Below, piece by piece: positions 51,346 through 59,245 of a stretch of DNA of 59,245 nucleotides. The DNA is from Candidatus Bathyarchaeota archaeon. Its GTDB lineage: Archaea > Thermoproteota > Bathyarchaeia > 40CM-2-53-6 > JALHTG01. The DNA is taken from positions 1-59,245 of the forward strand of contig JALHTG010000053.1 of assembly GCA_022865705.1 (NCBI GenBank), given 5' to 3'. The notes under the pieces are model-generated. The model ran no database searches, was not told where the DNA came from, and was given only the letters and a program-made list of their open reading frames with translations. Positions within the stretch are counted from its first letter, which is position 1. Each line of letters begins with the position of its first letter. Position numbers and translations under genes: made by a program.

Positions 51346-51504
51346 TTCTCTCATCATCTCCTGCACCCATAATCTCCCTTGATTTCCGTTCTTCCGAGAG
51401 CTCCTTGCAATGCTTCTTGCAAGTGTTCATAGTCACATCGAGGAGTCCATTAAATTCTCATGACATGAGATTTGGCAAGCTAAGTCTGTCGTTCCAAGGC
51501 CTTC

Positions 51505-52101
51505 TCAAACGGGCCTTGCCCTGATAACATACATAAAGGAGGTTGGTTTTTCAACCGCTTCAATCATGAAGCCTGCTTGTTTAAGCAAATGTGCAATGCG
51601 AGGGAGCGAAAATAGGTTTATTCTTAAGCCATGAGACATGTGATAGAGCCAATACGCAAAACCCATAACTGAGACGCTGAGAGCAGAGAGCACCATGCAT
51701 CCTTCTCTCCTGAGATGATGCCTCAGGTTTTCTAATGCTCTTGATGGTTGCCTGCAGAACTCCAGAGGTCCTGCACACAGGATCTTGTCAAACTTCTTTT
51801 CCAAATCAAGTGATTCCACATTGTGTACCTCAGCCTTTATTCCAGCACTCCTGACAACCCCAACCATCTCTGGGGAAATGTCCACACAGAACACTTCAGC
51901 GCCGGTGTTCCTGATCAGATTCGCGTAGAAGCCCGAGCCACAACCAACATCGAGTACGCTTTGCCCTCTTCTGGGAGAGAGAAGACGCATCAGGCAGTCT
52001 CTTTCATTTCGTTTCAATGCAGCACCAGTCCCTGATGAGATCATCCTTGAGTACTTCTTGGCGACTTTGTCGTAGTATTCTCTTTCGCGCGTAGTCAACA
52101 C
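51505..52101 (-). CDS. SAM-dependent class I methyltransferase
   Basis: A 198-residue methyltransferase of the UbiE/UbiG-like group. Motif I is VLDVGCGSGFYANLI, the acidic strand is VFCVDISPEMVG, and DKILCAGPLEFC lies at motif IV. The helical tail FSLPRIAHLLKQAGF is typical. Substrate unknown; the neighbouring glycan genes suggest a sugar or lipid. The 159-base gap upstream of 51505 is empty. Confidence 0.82.
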   Translation of the reverse strand: MLTTREREYYDKVAKKYSRMISSGTGAALKRNERDCLMRLLSPRRGQSVLDVGCGSGFYANLIRNTGAEVFCVDISPEMVGVVRSAGIKAEVHNVESLDLEKKFDKILCAGPLEFCRQPSRALENLRHHLRREGCMVLSALSVSVMGFAYWLYHMSHGLRINLFSLPRIAHLLKQAGFMIEAVEKPTSFMYVIRARPV

Positions 52102-52154
52102 CTCTCTGTCATTCGCTTACAGAAATCGTCTACATCTCCATTGATGAGAATACG

Positions 52155-53783
52155 TCAAGACAGTCGAGCAGTCTGAACGACAAAAAGACTGACTCTGTGA
52201 TCTTCAATCTCGGCTCGTGGGTCTAGGTAGAACTCGGCGATCTTCCTTGCTTCGAGTTGCATCACCAAGTGATGACTAATGAGATACTCATACGCGGTGC
52301 TGGTGACTAACGTTATTCGATCAGTGTCCCGAGCCAACTTGAGCTCTAGGAGAGTCTCTGTAGCTTGCTTTCTACAATGATAGTGTCGAAAACCCGGGGC
52401 ATAGATGTCAAAGGCCGAACACTCGTGAAATACAAGAACTGTCGTCTTCTTTGAGTCATAGTTCTCTTTGACGTATTTCACAAGCTGCGTGATTGGAGAA
52501 GGTTCCGTGTGAAGCTTTGCGGCCAGTGGCATCGAGTGAGCCACCAAGGTCCCAATGATTAGAAGTACTAGAGCAAGTCTAGCTATCTGGCTACACCTGA
52601 CCGTGAATCTAGGCCAGCGCCTGTGAACAGCTAGATTCGCAATCGAGGATATGGCGAGCAGTGTCAGCGCAGGGTAAATTGGAAGGTAGTATCGATGGTG
52701 GATGGGAGAGCCGAGTAGGTAAACAAACGCGAAGTGGGGTATGATCCAAAGCAAGGCGAAGATTTTCTCGATGCTCCGCCTGAAGTTGAGAATGAGGCAC
52801 AGTAGAGCGGCGGTCAGAAGTACATCATGAAATATGTAAAAGGCGGGAACGTTGTTTGACGCAAATGGGAATTTGAGACCAGACATTTCAGGCAGCATTC
52901 CACCCAAAGCAAACGTGAAAACGGCAGCAGCAGAGAAGACTAACCTCTCAAAAGAGCTCAGCCCAAGGGGGCGTGCGAATGCGAAATCTGTGTTTGCTGT
53001 TCCGATGTATACGTCCCTTGTGGCAGCCAAGAATCTGTCCCAGCCGGTCACCCAGATCACAGGCGCAAGCCACGCCAGAACCATTGTGACAAAGACAACG
53101 ATCGAAAAAAAGAATGCTCCAAGACTCTTCCTTCTTAGTGTCCCATATAACCAGAGCGGGATGAATGCAATGTGAGTAGGTCTCACGCCGACAGAAATCG
53201 CATAGATCATCCATGAGAGCAAGGTCGCAGCGTTATTTCCTTTCATCCCGAAATAGAGCATGGTGACACCTAGAGTCACCAGAAAAGTAGAGAGAATGTC
53301 AGTTGTTGCCTTCTCACTTGCCAGCCAAAAACCTGGAACAACCATCAAGACAACACACGTCAAAATGGCGATCATTCTATTGTACATAGCCCGAGCCAAG
53401 AAGTACAGTGGAACCAGCGTTAGAGCTCCACTTGCGACACTGATCCACGCAAGGCCAGCAAGTTGATCGCCTATTAGTGAGAAAAGGACTCGCCCCAGAA
53501 ACACATAGATTGGGTAGCCCGGCGGATGAGGGCTCTCCATAACCAAGTCAACTTTGACGAGAGCCTTCGCGAAGTTGAATGAGTCTCCTTCATTGAACGA
53601 GCATGAGATGAAGGTGGAGTATAGCACAAGTGCAGCTGCAAACACAGCTATCACGTCGCATGCATAGCCATTGTCTCTTAGGCACTTGCGAAGCGCGCCG
53701 AGGAGTGACGGAATGCATCGTGCGTGGGGCTGTCTTCTCACAGGGGCTTCCTCAATCACTGGGAACATCACTGCCCTCGTCAT
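52155..53783 (-). CDS. GT-C-type membrane glycosyltransferase (DUF2723/PMT-like)
   Basis: A 542-residue protein with about eleven TM segments. The first loop has FNEGDSFNFAKALVKVD and ESPHPPGYPIYVFLGRVLF, the acidic/HPPGYP motif of DUF2723-type enzymes. A C-terminal extracytoplasmic part (about 430-540) carries cysteines and VLVFHECSAFD. It would add sugars from a lipid-linked donor to proteins or lipids outside. It is 53 bases upstream of the methyltransferase on the same strand. Confidence 0.8.
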   Translation of the reverse strand: MTRAVMFPVIEEAPVRRQPHARCIPSLLGALRKCLRDNGYACDVIAVFAAALVLYSTFISCSFNEGDSFNFAKALVKVDLVMESPHPPGYPIYVFLGRVLFSLIGDQLAGLAWISVASGALTLVPLYFLARAMYNRMIAILTCVVLMVVPGFWLASEKATTDILSTFLVTLGVTMLYFGMKGNNAATLLSWMIYAISVGVRPTHIAFIPLWLYGTLRRKSLGAFFFSIVVFVTMVLAWLAPVIWVTGWDRFLAATRDVYIGTANTDFAFARPLGLSSFERLVFSAAAVFTFALGGMLPEMSGLKFPFASNNVPAFYIFHDVLLTAALLCLILNFRRSIEKIFALLWIIPHFAFVYLLGSPIHHRYYLPIYPALTLLAISSIANLAVHRRWPRFTVRCSQIARLALVLLIIGTLVAHSMPLAAKLHTEPSPITQLVKYVKENYDSKKTTVLVFHECSAFDIYAPGFRHYHCRKQATETLLELKLARDTDRITLVTSTAYEYLISHHLVMQLEARKIAEFYLDPRAEIEDHRVSLFVVQTARLS

Positions 53784-53839
53784 AATGGTTTTTGCTGTGA
53801 ACAGGAGACAGAAAACGGTACGTTTGCGCGCACATTAGA

Positions 53840-54034
53840 TCAAAATCGAGAATGAGCACCAATTCTGACAAGACGTAGGCAGATCAATCCCAGTACTAGT
53901 GTCGGAATATAGAAGATGCACAGTTCGAATTCAACCACAAACAACGGCGTATGCAGGAGCCTAGGGTAGACAATTGCAGCTGAAACTAATGTCATCATGA
54001 TAAACGCCGTGGCCCAATACTTGAGTTCCCTCAT
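53840..54034 (-). CDS. small two-TM membrane protein
   Basis: A 64-residue protein with two hydrophobic segments (TAFIMMTLVSAAIVYPRLL and LCIFYIPTLVLGLICLRLV). It lies between rpoK (36 bases upstream) and the GT-C gene on the same strand. It is not recognised; it may be a small accessory subunit of the glycosyltransferase. Confidence 0.5.
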   Translation of the reverse strand: MRELKYWATAFIMMTLVSAAIVYPRLLHTPLFVVEFELCIFYIPTLVLGLICLRLVRIGAHSRF

Positions 54035-54070
54035 ATGCAGGCAGCCTTCTAGAAGCTCTCTCTTTCTGCA

Positions 54071-54370
54071 CTACTTGCGCTTCTCCCCCTCCAACAGCAC
54101 CTTGAGAGGAATGTTCTGGCTTTCTCCGTCAGGAAGGGTTCTCCTGATGCTTATGGGTAAGACTCCTTGCTCTAATTCCATGAGAGCGATGTCTATTGGT
54201 GACCTGGAGGATCGCGACACGTCTACGAGAACCGGGGCTCCCATTGATATCTGAAGAGCCCTTGCACCAATCACTCTCGCTCTCTCGAATCTAGTGAGCT
54301 TCTTTGGTCCGATTAACTGAACAGTCTTGATTTTCTTCGGACCCGTTTTGGCTTTTCTTTGGTGCCTCAT
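54071..54370 (-). CDS. rpoK: DNA-directed RNA polymerase subunit K (Rpb6 homologue)
   Basis: A 99-residue subunit. The hallmark run [20 protein letters not shown] is followed by [28 protein letters not shown] and a charged tail. It stabilises the clamp/RpoA assembly. A basic N-terminal 25 residues precede the core. The 271 bases upstream (54371-54641) hold no convincing gene, RNA or TATA element. Confidence 0.95.
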   Translation of the reverse strand: MRHQRKAKTGPKKIKTVQLIGPKKLTRFERARVIGARALQISMGAPVLVDVSRSSRSPIDIALMELEQGVLPISIRRTLPDGESQNIPLKVLLEGEKRK

Positions 54371-54641
54371 AGAAGGGCCTCTATCAGTCTGGTCTTTCTC
54401 TTTCCGTATCGCATCGGAGGCATGCAGAGCATTTCCAGTCGAATCATCAACACATCAACCTGAGAACTGGGAACTACCGAAGATCCAGTGGCTAACCCTG
54501 CGTAATTCAATAAGAGTAACCTCTCGCGTAACAGAATTACCCAAGAAACATGGCAGACTCGATATAAGGTTTACTGCAAGACACAGAAACGAGACTGTCA
54601 GAAACTTGGGGCATCGACTGGTCGACGTTGGGTGGCCCAAA

Positions 54642-55904
54642 TCACACCTCTATGACTGACATACCCAGCCTCTCTCCTACCCTCAGGAGAGTCTCATTCC
54701 AGTCGCCGTAGGCCATCACATGATGGTTTCCAGTAGACTGGAGAAGACGATCAACCTTCCCTGTGAGTTTGATCTTCGCCTGGGTTCTACATAGCGAGAA
54801 CTTACCGATCTGGGATTCCACAAGTTCGCCTCTCGCAATGACCATCTGAAGTGGTTTGAACTGCATATTTGCGACCGTGACTGGCAAGCGTTTCAGAGGG
54901 ACATCAAGGGATACTCCCTCTCCTGACTCGAAATGGCTTCTAAGCACTATGCTCCCCCCCGCTTCAGCAAGGGACATGGGAGCTGTACAATGTGCGAGAG
55001 TTACGGTGTTGAGATTTCGGTCGACCTGAACGAGGTTCCCAAGCCAGCTGGGCCCGACAACTTCTCTGAAGAGCATCATGAGAGCTGACGATCGAAGATC
55101 TCCTTCACACACGGAAACCTTTCCTTCATCGATGAGAAGAGCAAATCCGAGACACGCTGATGTGCCAGTCCTCTTTATGAGACGGAAGCAATCAAGAGAA
55201 ACTCCATCGACTCTGTTCGCCTCAATCACCGATTTTAAAGCGAGATACATCTTTCCCGATTTGATTAGATCTTTTCTACTAGGCTCCATCACAGTTGCGT
55301 TGGAGAACTTCTCATCCATGACCTTCGAAGCATCTTCCTCAGTTTGTTTCTTGAAGTCTTCTATCACGTCCATGACCGAGATCTTCACTACACATATCCC
55401 GAAGAGCTCAGACAGAATCTTCAATTCATCTGCCTTATCCTCAAAGTATTCCTCATCGCCTATGAGTCCAATCTTCAGGTCTTTCATCGATTTAAGAAGG
55501 CGTGATGCTCTTGCCTGGCCCACAATACTCTCCGGGGCCTCGTCCAGGCTGTTGTACACGATCTCCCCTCTCCAAGCCTCTATTCCTTTCAACTTCTCCC
55601 TAGCGCTCAGAGCCGAGGATAGACTGTTCATTTCATCATATGCCCAGATGAAATACGGATTGCCTGCAACTATTCTGGAGGCTAGTTCTGAGGTTCCGCC
55701 ACTCGCTAGAAACACCACCACAGCGTCATACTCATTCGTGGGAACCTTGGGGACGTCATCGGCCTTCAGTGCAGGGGACTTTCTGCCGAATACCTTTACC
55801 CCTGATCTCGCAAGCAACTCTCTGGCAAGGTTGACAGGTTCAACGGACCTGTCCATGTGCATCTTCGTTGCAAGAGGAATTATGAGTACTGTCGGTTGAT
55901 CCAT
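54642..55904 (-). CDS. L-fucose/L-arabinose isomerase-fold protein
   Basis: A 420-residue protein of the fucose/arabinose isomerase superfamily. It has VVFLASGGTSELASRIV near the N-terminus, LKIGLIGDEEYF in the middle, TGTSACLGFALLIDEG and the C-terminal-domain motif VTLAHCTAPMSLAEAGG, with STGNHHVMAYGDW near the end. Sequence suggests sugar binding; isomerase activity is not certain. ATG 55904 is preferred over TTG 55931; ctttaagaaa near 55951-55960 is a candidate TATA box. Confidence 0.75.
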   Translation of the reverse strand: MDQPTVLIIPLATKMHMDRSVEPVNLARELLARSGVKVFGRKSPALKADDVPKVPTNEYDAVVVFLASGGTSELASRIVAGNPYFIWAYDEMNSLSSALSAREKLKGIEAWRGEIVYNSLDEAPESIVGQARASRLLKSMKDLKIGLIGDEEYFEDKADELKILSELFGICVVKISVMDVIEDFKKQTEEDASKVMDEKFSNATVMEPSRKDLIKSGKMYLALKSVIEANRVDGVSLDCFRLIKRTGTSACLGFALLIDEGKVSVCEGDLRSSALMMLFREVVGPSWLGNLVQVDRNLNTVTLAHCTAPMSLAEAGGSIVLRSHFESGEGVSLDVPLKRLPVTVANMQFKPLQMVIARGELVESQIGKFSLCRTQAKIKLTGKVDRLLQSTGNHHVMAYGDWNETLLRVGERLGMSVIEV

Positions 55905-56318
55905 AGCTCTCGCGTCCACCCGAGACGGCAATCACCTCTGAGTCTGTTTTCTTAAAGTTATGGGGAACTTCCATTGTGTTTGGGCACGTGTCTGACTCAC
56001 ATTCAACGCACAAAGGTGACATATGCTCTACCAACGGAGATGTACCGAGGATGGGTGCAAGAGATTCCCTTTTAGCCTTATGTGGGAAACCTATTTCGAA
56101 GCTCTAGCCCTTAATGGAGGGGTGGCGCTCTGCAGACACGGCTTGTCAATTCTTTGCTATTCTCACACGCAACGGACGAGGAAACATTTGAACAACACAC
56201 TGTGATGATCATCAGCAAACCGGATCTTCGTGAAAAGCTCACGCGAACGCCAATGAGTCAATGCAAAGTCTTTTAGAGACAGTCGGCTGATTTCCTGAAC
56301 AATCAAGATGACGGGAAA
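55905..56318. other. 414-base gap with weak cysteine-rich frames
   Basis: A minus-strand frame starts LCVECESDTCPNT near 56010 and a plus-strand frame reads RCTEDGCKRFPF near 56040. Each has cysteine pairs, but they overlap antisense and neither has a good ribosome site, so at most one is real. A zinc mini-protein is possible. Otherwise the gap should hold the promoter of the DegT gene. Confidence 0.25.
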
Positions 56319-57440
56319 TTGAGAGAGCTCATCAGAATAAATCAACCGCTAATTGGCAAAGAGGAGATCGAGGCTGCCGTCGCGGTTTTGAAAAGCGGGA
56401 CTCTTACGAACAAGAGTGGCGCGGGTCCAAAGGTCTTGGAGTTTGAGCGGGAGTTTGCAAGATTTGTTGGAGTAAAGCATGCCATTGCGGTTAATACAGG
56501 GACAGCTGCGCTACACTGTGCCTTGCTTGCTGCAGGCGTTAGAAACAGTGACGACGTTCTCACCCCCTCTTTCACCTTTGCTGGCACTGGAAGTCCAATT
56601 CTGCTATGTGGGGCGAAGCCGATATTCGCAGACGTACGGAGTGAGACCTATTGCATGTCGCCTGAGGATGTTGAGAACTCCATTAGTAGAAGAACCAAAG
56701 CGATGATACCTGTTCACCTCTATGGTCTTCCCTGCGACATGGATCCTATCATGAAGATTGCTCGTGAGAAAGGAGCAACTGTTATTGAGGATGCAGCTCA
56801 GGCACATGCAGCTGAGTACAGACAGAGGAAAGCTGGAGCATTAGGAGACATAGCCTGTTTCAGTTTCTATTCTGGGAACAACATGACTACTGGTGAGGGA
56901 GGCATGATCACAACAAATGATGATGATCTGGCACAAGCTGCAAAGATGATAAGAACTCACGGAGAAGAACGACCGTACTGGGTATCAAGAATAGGCAACA
57001 ATTATCACATGACAGAATTTGCAGCGGCAATAGGTATTGCTCAGCTCAGAAAACTACCGGAGTTTGTGCAGAAACGGCGTGAGAACGCAAGAATCTTGAC
57101 CGAACAATTGAGGGCTTCAGCGAAGCTGGCAATTCCAATCGAACCAGAAGGCACGAGACATGCCTGGTACCTATACACAGTTCGACTTATAGGAGCAAAT
57201 GCAGGTAGAAGAAACAAAGTCGTCGAAAAAATACGCGACAAGAACATTGAGGCCGCAATCTACTATGAGACTCCTCTTCATCTTCTTCCATTGTACAAGG
57301 AGGTCTCTGGGGTCAGGAAAGGGTCTTTACCAGAAACAGAAAGAGCCGCAAGGCAAGTATTCTCTCTTCCGATACATGCAGGAATGACTTCTGAAGAAGT
57401 ATCTTATGTCGGTGACACGGTCAAGAGAGTAGTTGGTTGA
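56319..57440 (+). CDS. DegT/DnrJ/EryC1/StrS-family PLP protein lacking the catalytic lysine
   Basis: A 373-residue fold-type I PLP protein of nucleotide-sugar metabolism. It has NTGTAALHCALLAAG, the PLP Asp and His in VIEDAAQAHAAEY and the ACFSFYSGNNMTTGEGG loop. In active sugar aminotransferases that loop reads F-S-F-x-x-x-K-N; here residue 187 (aac, 56877-56879) is Asn. Family members without the Lys, such as ColD with His, act as dehydratases. Asn is not a known functional substitute to my knowledge. The start is TTG 56319. Confidence 0.87.
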   Translation: MRELIRINQPLIGKEEIEAAVAVLKSGTLTNKSGAGPKVLEFEREFARFVGVKHAIAVNTGTAALHCALLAAGVRNSDDVLTPSFTFAGTGSPILLCGAKPIFADVRSETYCMSPEDVENSISRRTKAMIPVHLYGLPCDMDPIMKIAREKGATVIEDAAQAHAAEYRQRKAGALGDIACFSFYSGNNMTTGEGGMITTNDDDLAQAAKMIRTHGEERPYWVSRIGNNYHMTEFAAAIGIAQLRKLPEFVQKRRENARILTEQLRASAKLAIPIEPEGTRHAWYLYTVRLIGANAGRRNKVVEKIRDKNIEAAIYYETPLHLLPLYKEVSGVRKGSLPETERAARQVFSLPIHAGMTSEEVSYVGDTVKRVVG

Positions 57441-57695
57441 GTCTCTCTTGCAGAATCTCCTCTAAGGTTTGACTTGCCTTCTTGCCTATCTGAAAGCTCA
57501 CTCATGTGACAGGCCCATTGAGTCTCATGCCTCTTCTGATATCCGTCGGAGTTGCCAAGAGCCCAGCATGATATTCGGTCCTTTCAATGGTTTGCTCAAG
57601 CTACACGATTTGGCGCGCGCTTTATCGGCGGAAGAACCGATTCAAGGTGATAATACTTGTCGAAAGCTTTCTTTGTTGATCCTATTGCGGAAGGT

Positions 57696-58256
57696 CTAGG
57701 GTCGACAAGTTCCTTTGCGTCGTACTTGCGAGCGGCAGCACACGCTGATGCAGGAGAAACGGCATAGTTCTGAGCACACAATGAGCCATAGAGGAGGATT
57801 CCTTATAGAAACCGCGATCAGAACCGCCTGTGAAACAAAGACCAAACCAAGAGTCACTGAGAGCAAAGACTCTCTTATGGTTAGTGCAGCTAGGCCAATA
57901 CAAGCAAGAATAGCTAGCTCAGCGTCCAGTAGGCCAAGACGAAAAAGTGCAACCATGGCAAGAACAGCTGTCAGATACGCTACTACAACGAATAGCCGAA
58001 AGCAAAGAGATCTCTTTGTCTTCTCCGTCTCATTAGGGAGCTCGGATAAGAGGTACGGCAACAGAATGCATGATGAAAAGAGCAGCACTAAGCCAGCTGC
58101 AATCTCCCCGTGAAGGTACACCACCAGTGAAGAAAAGAACCCCAGAAACGCCATTGCAAAACGGAGCATGATTGCTGACTTAGCGACAGAAGCCGCAGTG
58201 GCAGAGATCAAAGAGAATAGTGCCAGTACCTCTGATATCAAGTCGCTATTCCTCAC
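57696..58256 (-). CDS. polytopic membrane protein, possibly with a damaged 3' end
   Basis: A 186-residue protein with about five TM segments up to residue 155. The last 30 residues (ELCRFSCISVCCRSQVRRKG) look unlike a membrane protein end. The next frame is open over 57596-57781 and encodes a soluble-looking tail (YDAKELVDPRPSAIGSTKK). A frameshift near 57790 is possible. Family not recognised; antiporter or hydrogenase membrane subunits come to mind without firm motifs. The gap 57441-57695 has no clear gene apart from this tail. Confidence 0.5.
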   Translation of the reverse strand: MRNSDLISEVLALFSLISATAASVAKSAIMLRFAMAFLGFFSSLVVYLHGEIAAGLVLLFSSCILLPYLLSELPNETEKTKRSLCFRLFVVVAYLTAVLAMVALFRLGLLDAELAILACIGLAALTIRESLLSVTLGLVFVSQAVLIAVSIRNPPLWLIVCSELCRFSCISVCCRSQVRRKGTCRP

Positions 58257-58346
58257 AGTCTGATTCTTGGCCAGATCAAAACGCTGTTCAAAGTAATTAT
58301 AATCACCTTTTTAGTTCGCCTGACTTATGATACGCTCTGAGTGCAC

Positions 58347-58721
58347 ATGTCAGAAGAGCTGTCGCGGCATAAGGTGAAGTTTGCAATCGAACGAGTCGGC
58401 GAAGCAATAGGGGAACTTGTAACGTTTCAGGCGCCACGAACTGTGGAGGCTCTCCTGAGGGCAATGCCGATGGAAGGCAGAGTGGCTCTGTGGAAAGAGG
58501 AAGTGTACTTCGAAACAAACGTCAAAATGGGATCAGAGAAGAAAAAGGAGAAAGTTGAAAAAGGTGACATAGCCTACTGGCCACTAAGCTCGGCAGTTTG
58601 CGTCTTCTACGGAAACTCGCAACCCTACAGTCCAGTCAACGTAGTGGGTAGGATACTGGAAGGCTTGGATTTGTTTGGAAAGGTGAGGCCGGGTTCGAAA
58701 ATAGTCCTTGGACATATCTAG
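58347..58721 (+). CDS. cyclophilin-like fold protein (TM1367/DUF369 type)
   Basis: A 124-residue protein of the archaeal/bacterial cyclophilin-like family. It has an N-terminal strand HKVKFAIERVGEAIGEL, ALWKEEVYFETNV, KGDIAYWPLSSAVCVFYG and the final NVVGRILEGLDLFGKV. It is not known to be an active prolyl isomerase. The stop overlaps the convergent S25e gene by four bases. ATG 58347 is preferred over GTG 58341, with attataat at 58296-58303 as TATA. Confidence 0.82.
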   Translation: MSEELSRHKVKFAIERVGEAIGELVTFQAPRTVEALLRAMPMEGRVALWKEEVYFETNVKMGSEKKKEKVEKGDIAYWPLSSAVCVFYGNSQPYSPVNVVGRILEGLDLFGKVRPGSKIVLGHI

Positions 58722-59047
58722 GCTGCAACGGCTCGGTAGATCCTTATCCGAGCGTTGCCTCCGACCGATGTCAGGACCTTTCTCTTTTCCAACTCTTCAA
58801 GTAGGTCTTTGGCAGCTCCTATTCGTAGGTTGAACTGAGATGAAACCGCATACGGCGTTACTGCGCCCATTTTTGAAATCTCACCTATGAGCTTCTGGTC
58901 ATCCGCTCGCTGCAATTCAACTGCCCTGATCCTCTTCTCTGGAGGTCCTGACTTTCCTTTCGTTTTCTTTGGTGAAGTCTCTTCTCCGTCCTGTTGAGAC
59001 TGGGACTTCTCCATTTGAGCTAGATTTCTCTTCTTAGCGCCTCCGAT
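58718..59047 (-). CDS. rps25e: ribosomal protein S25e, apparent ATC start
   Basis: The 30S protein S25e. Its winged-helix core is clear: LIGEISKMGAVTPYAVSSQF, then RIGAAKDLLEELEKRKVL, then NARIRIYRAV. Homologues begin M-GGA-KK with a conserved MEK about ten residues later. Here GGAKKRNLAQMEK follows directly after ATC 59045-59047, with GGAGGT seven bases upstream. The first in-frame ATG (the MEK codon) would lose the conserved opening; upstream TTGs and ATG 59134 would add unrelated residues. The product is 109 residues from ATC. Confidence 0.88.
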   Translation of the reverse strand: MGGAKKRNLAQMEKSQSQQDGEETSPKKTKGKSGPPEKRIRAVELQRADDQKLIGEISKMGAVTPYAVSSQFNLRIGAAKDLLEELEKRKVLTSVGGNARIRIYRAVAA

Positions 59048-59054
59048 TGTCGAT

Positions 59055-59060
59055 ACCTCC
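59055..59060 (-). promoter_or_regulatory. Shine-Dalgarno deciding the S25e start
   Basis: The minus strand reads ggaggt, a full match to the 16S 3' end core. It is seven bases ahead of ATC 59047-59045 and not correctly placed for any ATG, GTG or TTG in the frame. Confidence 0.65.
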
Positions 59061-59116
59061 GCTAGGTACAACAACTTGAAGCCTACAATAAAACTGTTTC
59101 GTGAACTGTTTTCATG

Positions 59117-59245
59117 TGAACTATCCACCCACATGTGTCAGTGATAAAAAGAGTTCGAATTTGGAATTAGATGGACGTGTGGGTGTGTGATGGTTGATAG
59201 GGTTCTGAAGAGAAGGAGATGGATCGTTCGCAGGAAGTTAGATGA
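59117..59245. repeat. right copy of 129-bp contig-end inverted repeat
   Basis: This is the reverse complement of 13-141 with one mismatch at 59240. The contig ends six bases after... the mismatch counting outward, still inside the repeat. The inner boundary lies 70 bases upstream of the S25e start, so the repeat could supply part of its promoter. Confidence 0.93.
59190..59245 (+). CDS. partial outward-facing ORF, N-terminus only (right copy)
   Basis: An ATG at 59190 opens a frame of 18 codons to the contig end, identical in protein sequence to the first 18 residues of the left-end ORF at 1-68. A possible TATA (gataaaaag, 59142-59150) lies about 40 bases before it. The two partial genes are therefore copies of one multi-copy gene of unknown family. 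Confidence 0.4.
   Translation, partial: MVDRVLKRRRWIVRRKLD

Noticed and set aside
59048-59134. S25e starting at ATG 59134 inside the end repeat (138 residues)
   Set aside because: The extra 29 residues are unlike any S25e opening, and GGAGGT would then lie within the gene and serve nothing.
1-59245. Linear plasmid or Borg-like element because of terminal inverted repeats
   Set aside because: The gene content is chromosomal housekeeping (TFB, aIF1, S25e, rpoK, pyrE, Cdv), the repeat is short, and it lies within a coding start that runs off both ends. A contig broken at a multi-copy repeat is more likely.

Overview
The window looks like one complete metagenome-style contig from a TACK-type archaeon (Thermoproteota sensu lato). 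It carries TFB, aIF1, Alba, RNA polymerase subunit K, ribosomal protein S25e, Orc1/Cdc6, archaeal FBP aldolase/phosphatase, archaeal-type TIM, the archaeal modified mevalonate enzymes, an ESCRT-based Cdv division operon and TATA boxes in front of most operons. S25e plus a full Cdv set argue against Euryarchaeota. The exact lineage (Bathyarchaeia, Caldarchaeales, other) cannot be fixed by eye. No rRNA, tRNA or CRISPR array was recognised.

Layout. Both ends carry the same roughly 129-bp sequence in inverted orientation. Each copy contains the start of the same outward-facing ORF, and the only mismatch is a silent Leu codon. From 257 to 7852 lie TFB, an Asp/Glu racemase, a zinc protein, aIF1, a three-gene mevalonate operon (AMP decarboxylase of the UbiD family and the two phosphomevalonate dehydratase subunits; the large subunit has an in-frame TAA), a membrane protein and endonuclease Q. 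From 14372 down to 7918 runs a nine-gene minus-strand Cdv operon: ESCRT-III, CdvA, ESCRT-III with winged helix, Vps4/CdvC, an Lrp regulator, an FtsX-like permease, an FtsE-like ATPase, ESCRT-III and CdvA. Alba and a KaiC-like ATPase follow. From 24792 down to 16094 is a minus-strand surface locus: secreted proteins, two GT-C/GT87-like glycosyltransferases, an archaeosortase and a transmembrane protein with a KaiC-like cytosolic domain.

The middle (24849-37000) holds a nucleotidyltransferase-kinase fusion, a HAD phosphatase, TrmI, a polyferredoxin membrane protein, divergent TIM and FBPase genes, an FAD disulfide reductase and SerA. Orc1/Cdc6 with a winged-helix protein sits at 38165-39674 in visibly more AT-rich DNA. 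Then come pyrE, a UPF0173 hydrolase, LarA, and a BirA / carboxyltransferase / PycB-like / biotin carrier operon with no biotin carboxylase, which is the subunit set of a transcarboxylase. The right part has a site-2 protease, RimI, a second scattered glycan gene set, RpoK, a sugar-isomerase-like protein, a DegT-family protein whose catalytic lysine is Asn, and S25e.

Three genes (the winged-helix CdvB, S25e and the transmembrane KaiC protein) have no ATG, GTG or TTG where the family alignment demands a start. Two of them have ATC and one has ATT there; the two ATC codons sit at ideal distance from strong Shine-Dalgarno sequences, the ATT only behind a weak G-rich stretch. The most noteworthy systems are the Cdv operon with an embedded FtsEX-like ABC module, the archaeosortase/TM-KaiC locus and the possible transcarboxylase.
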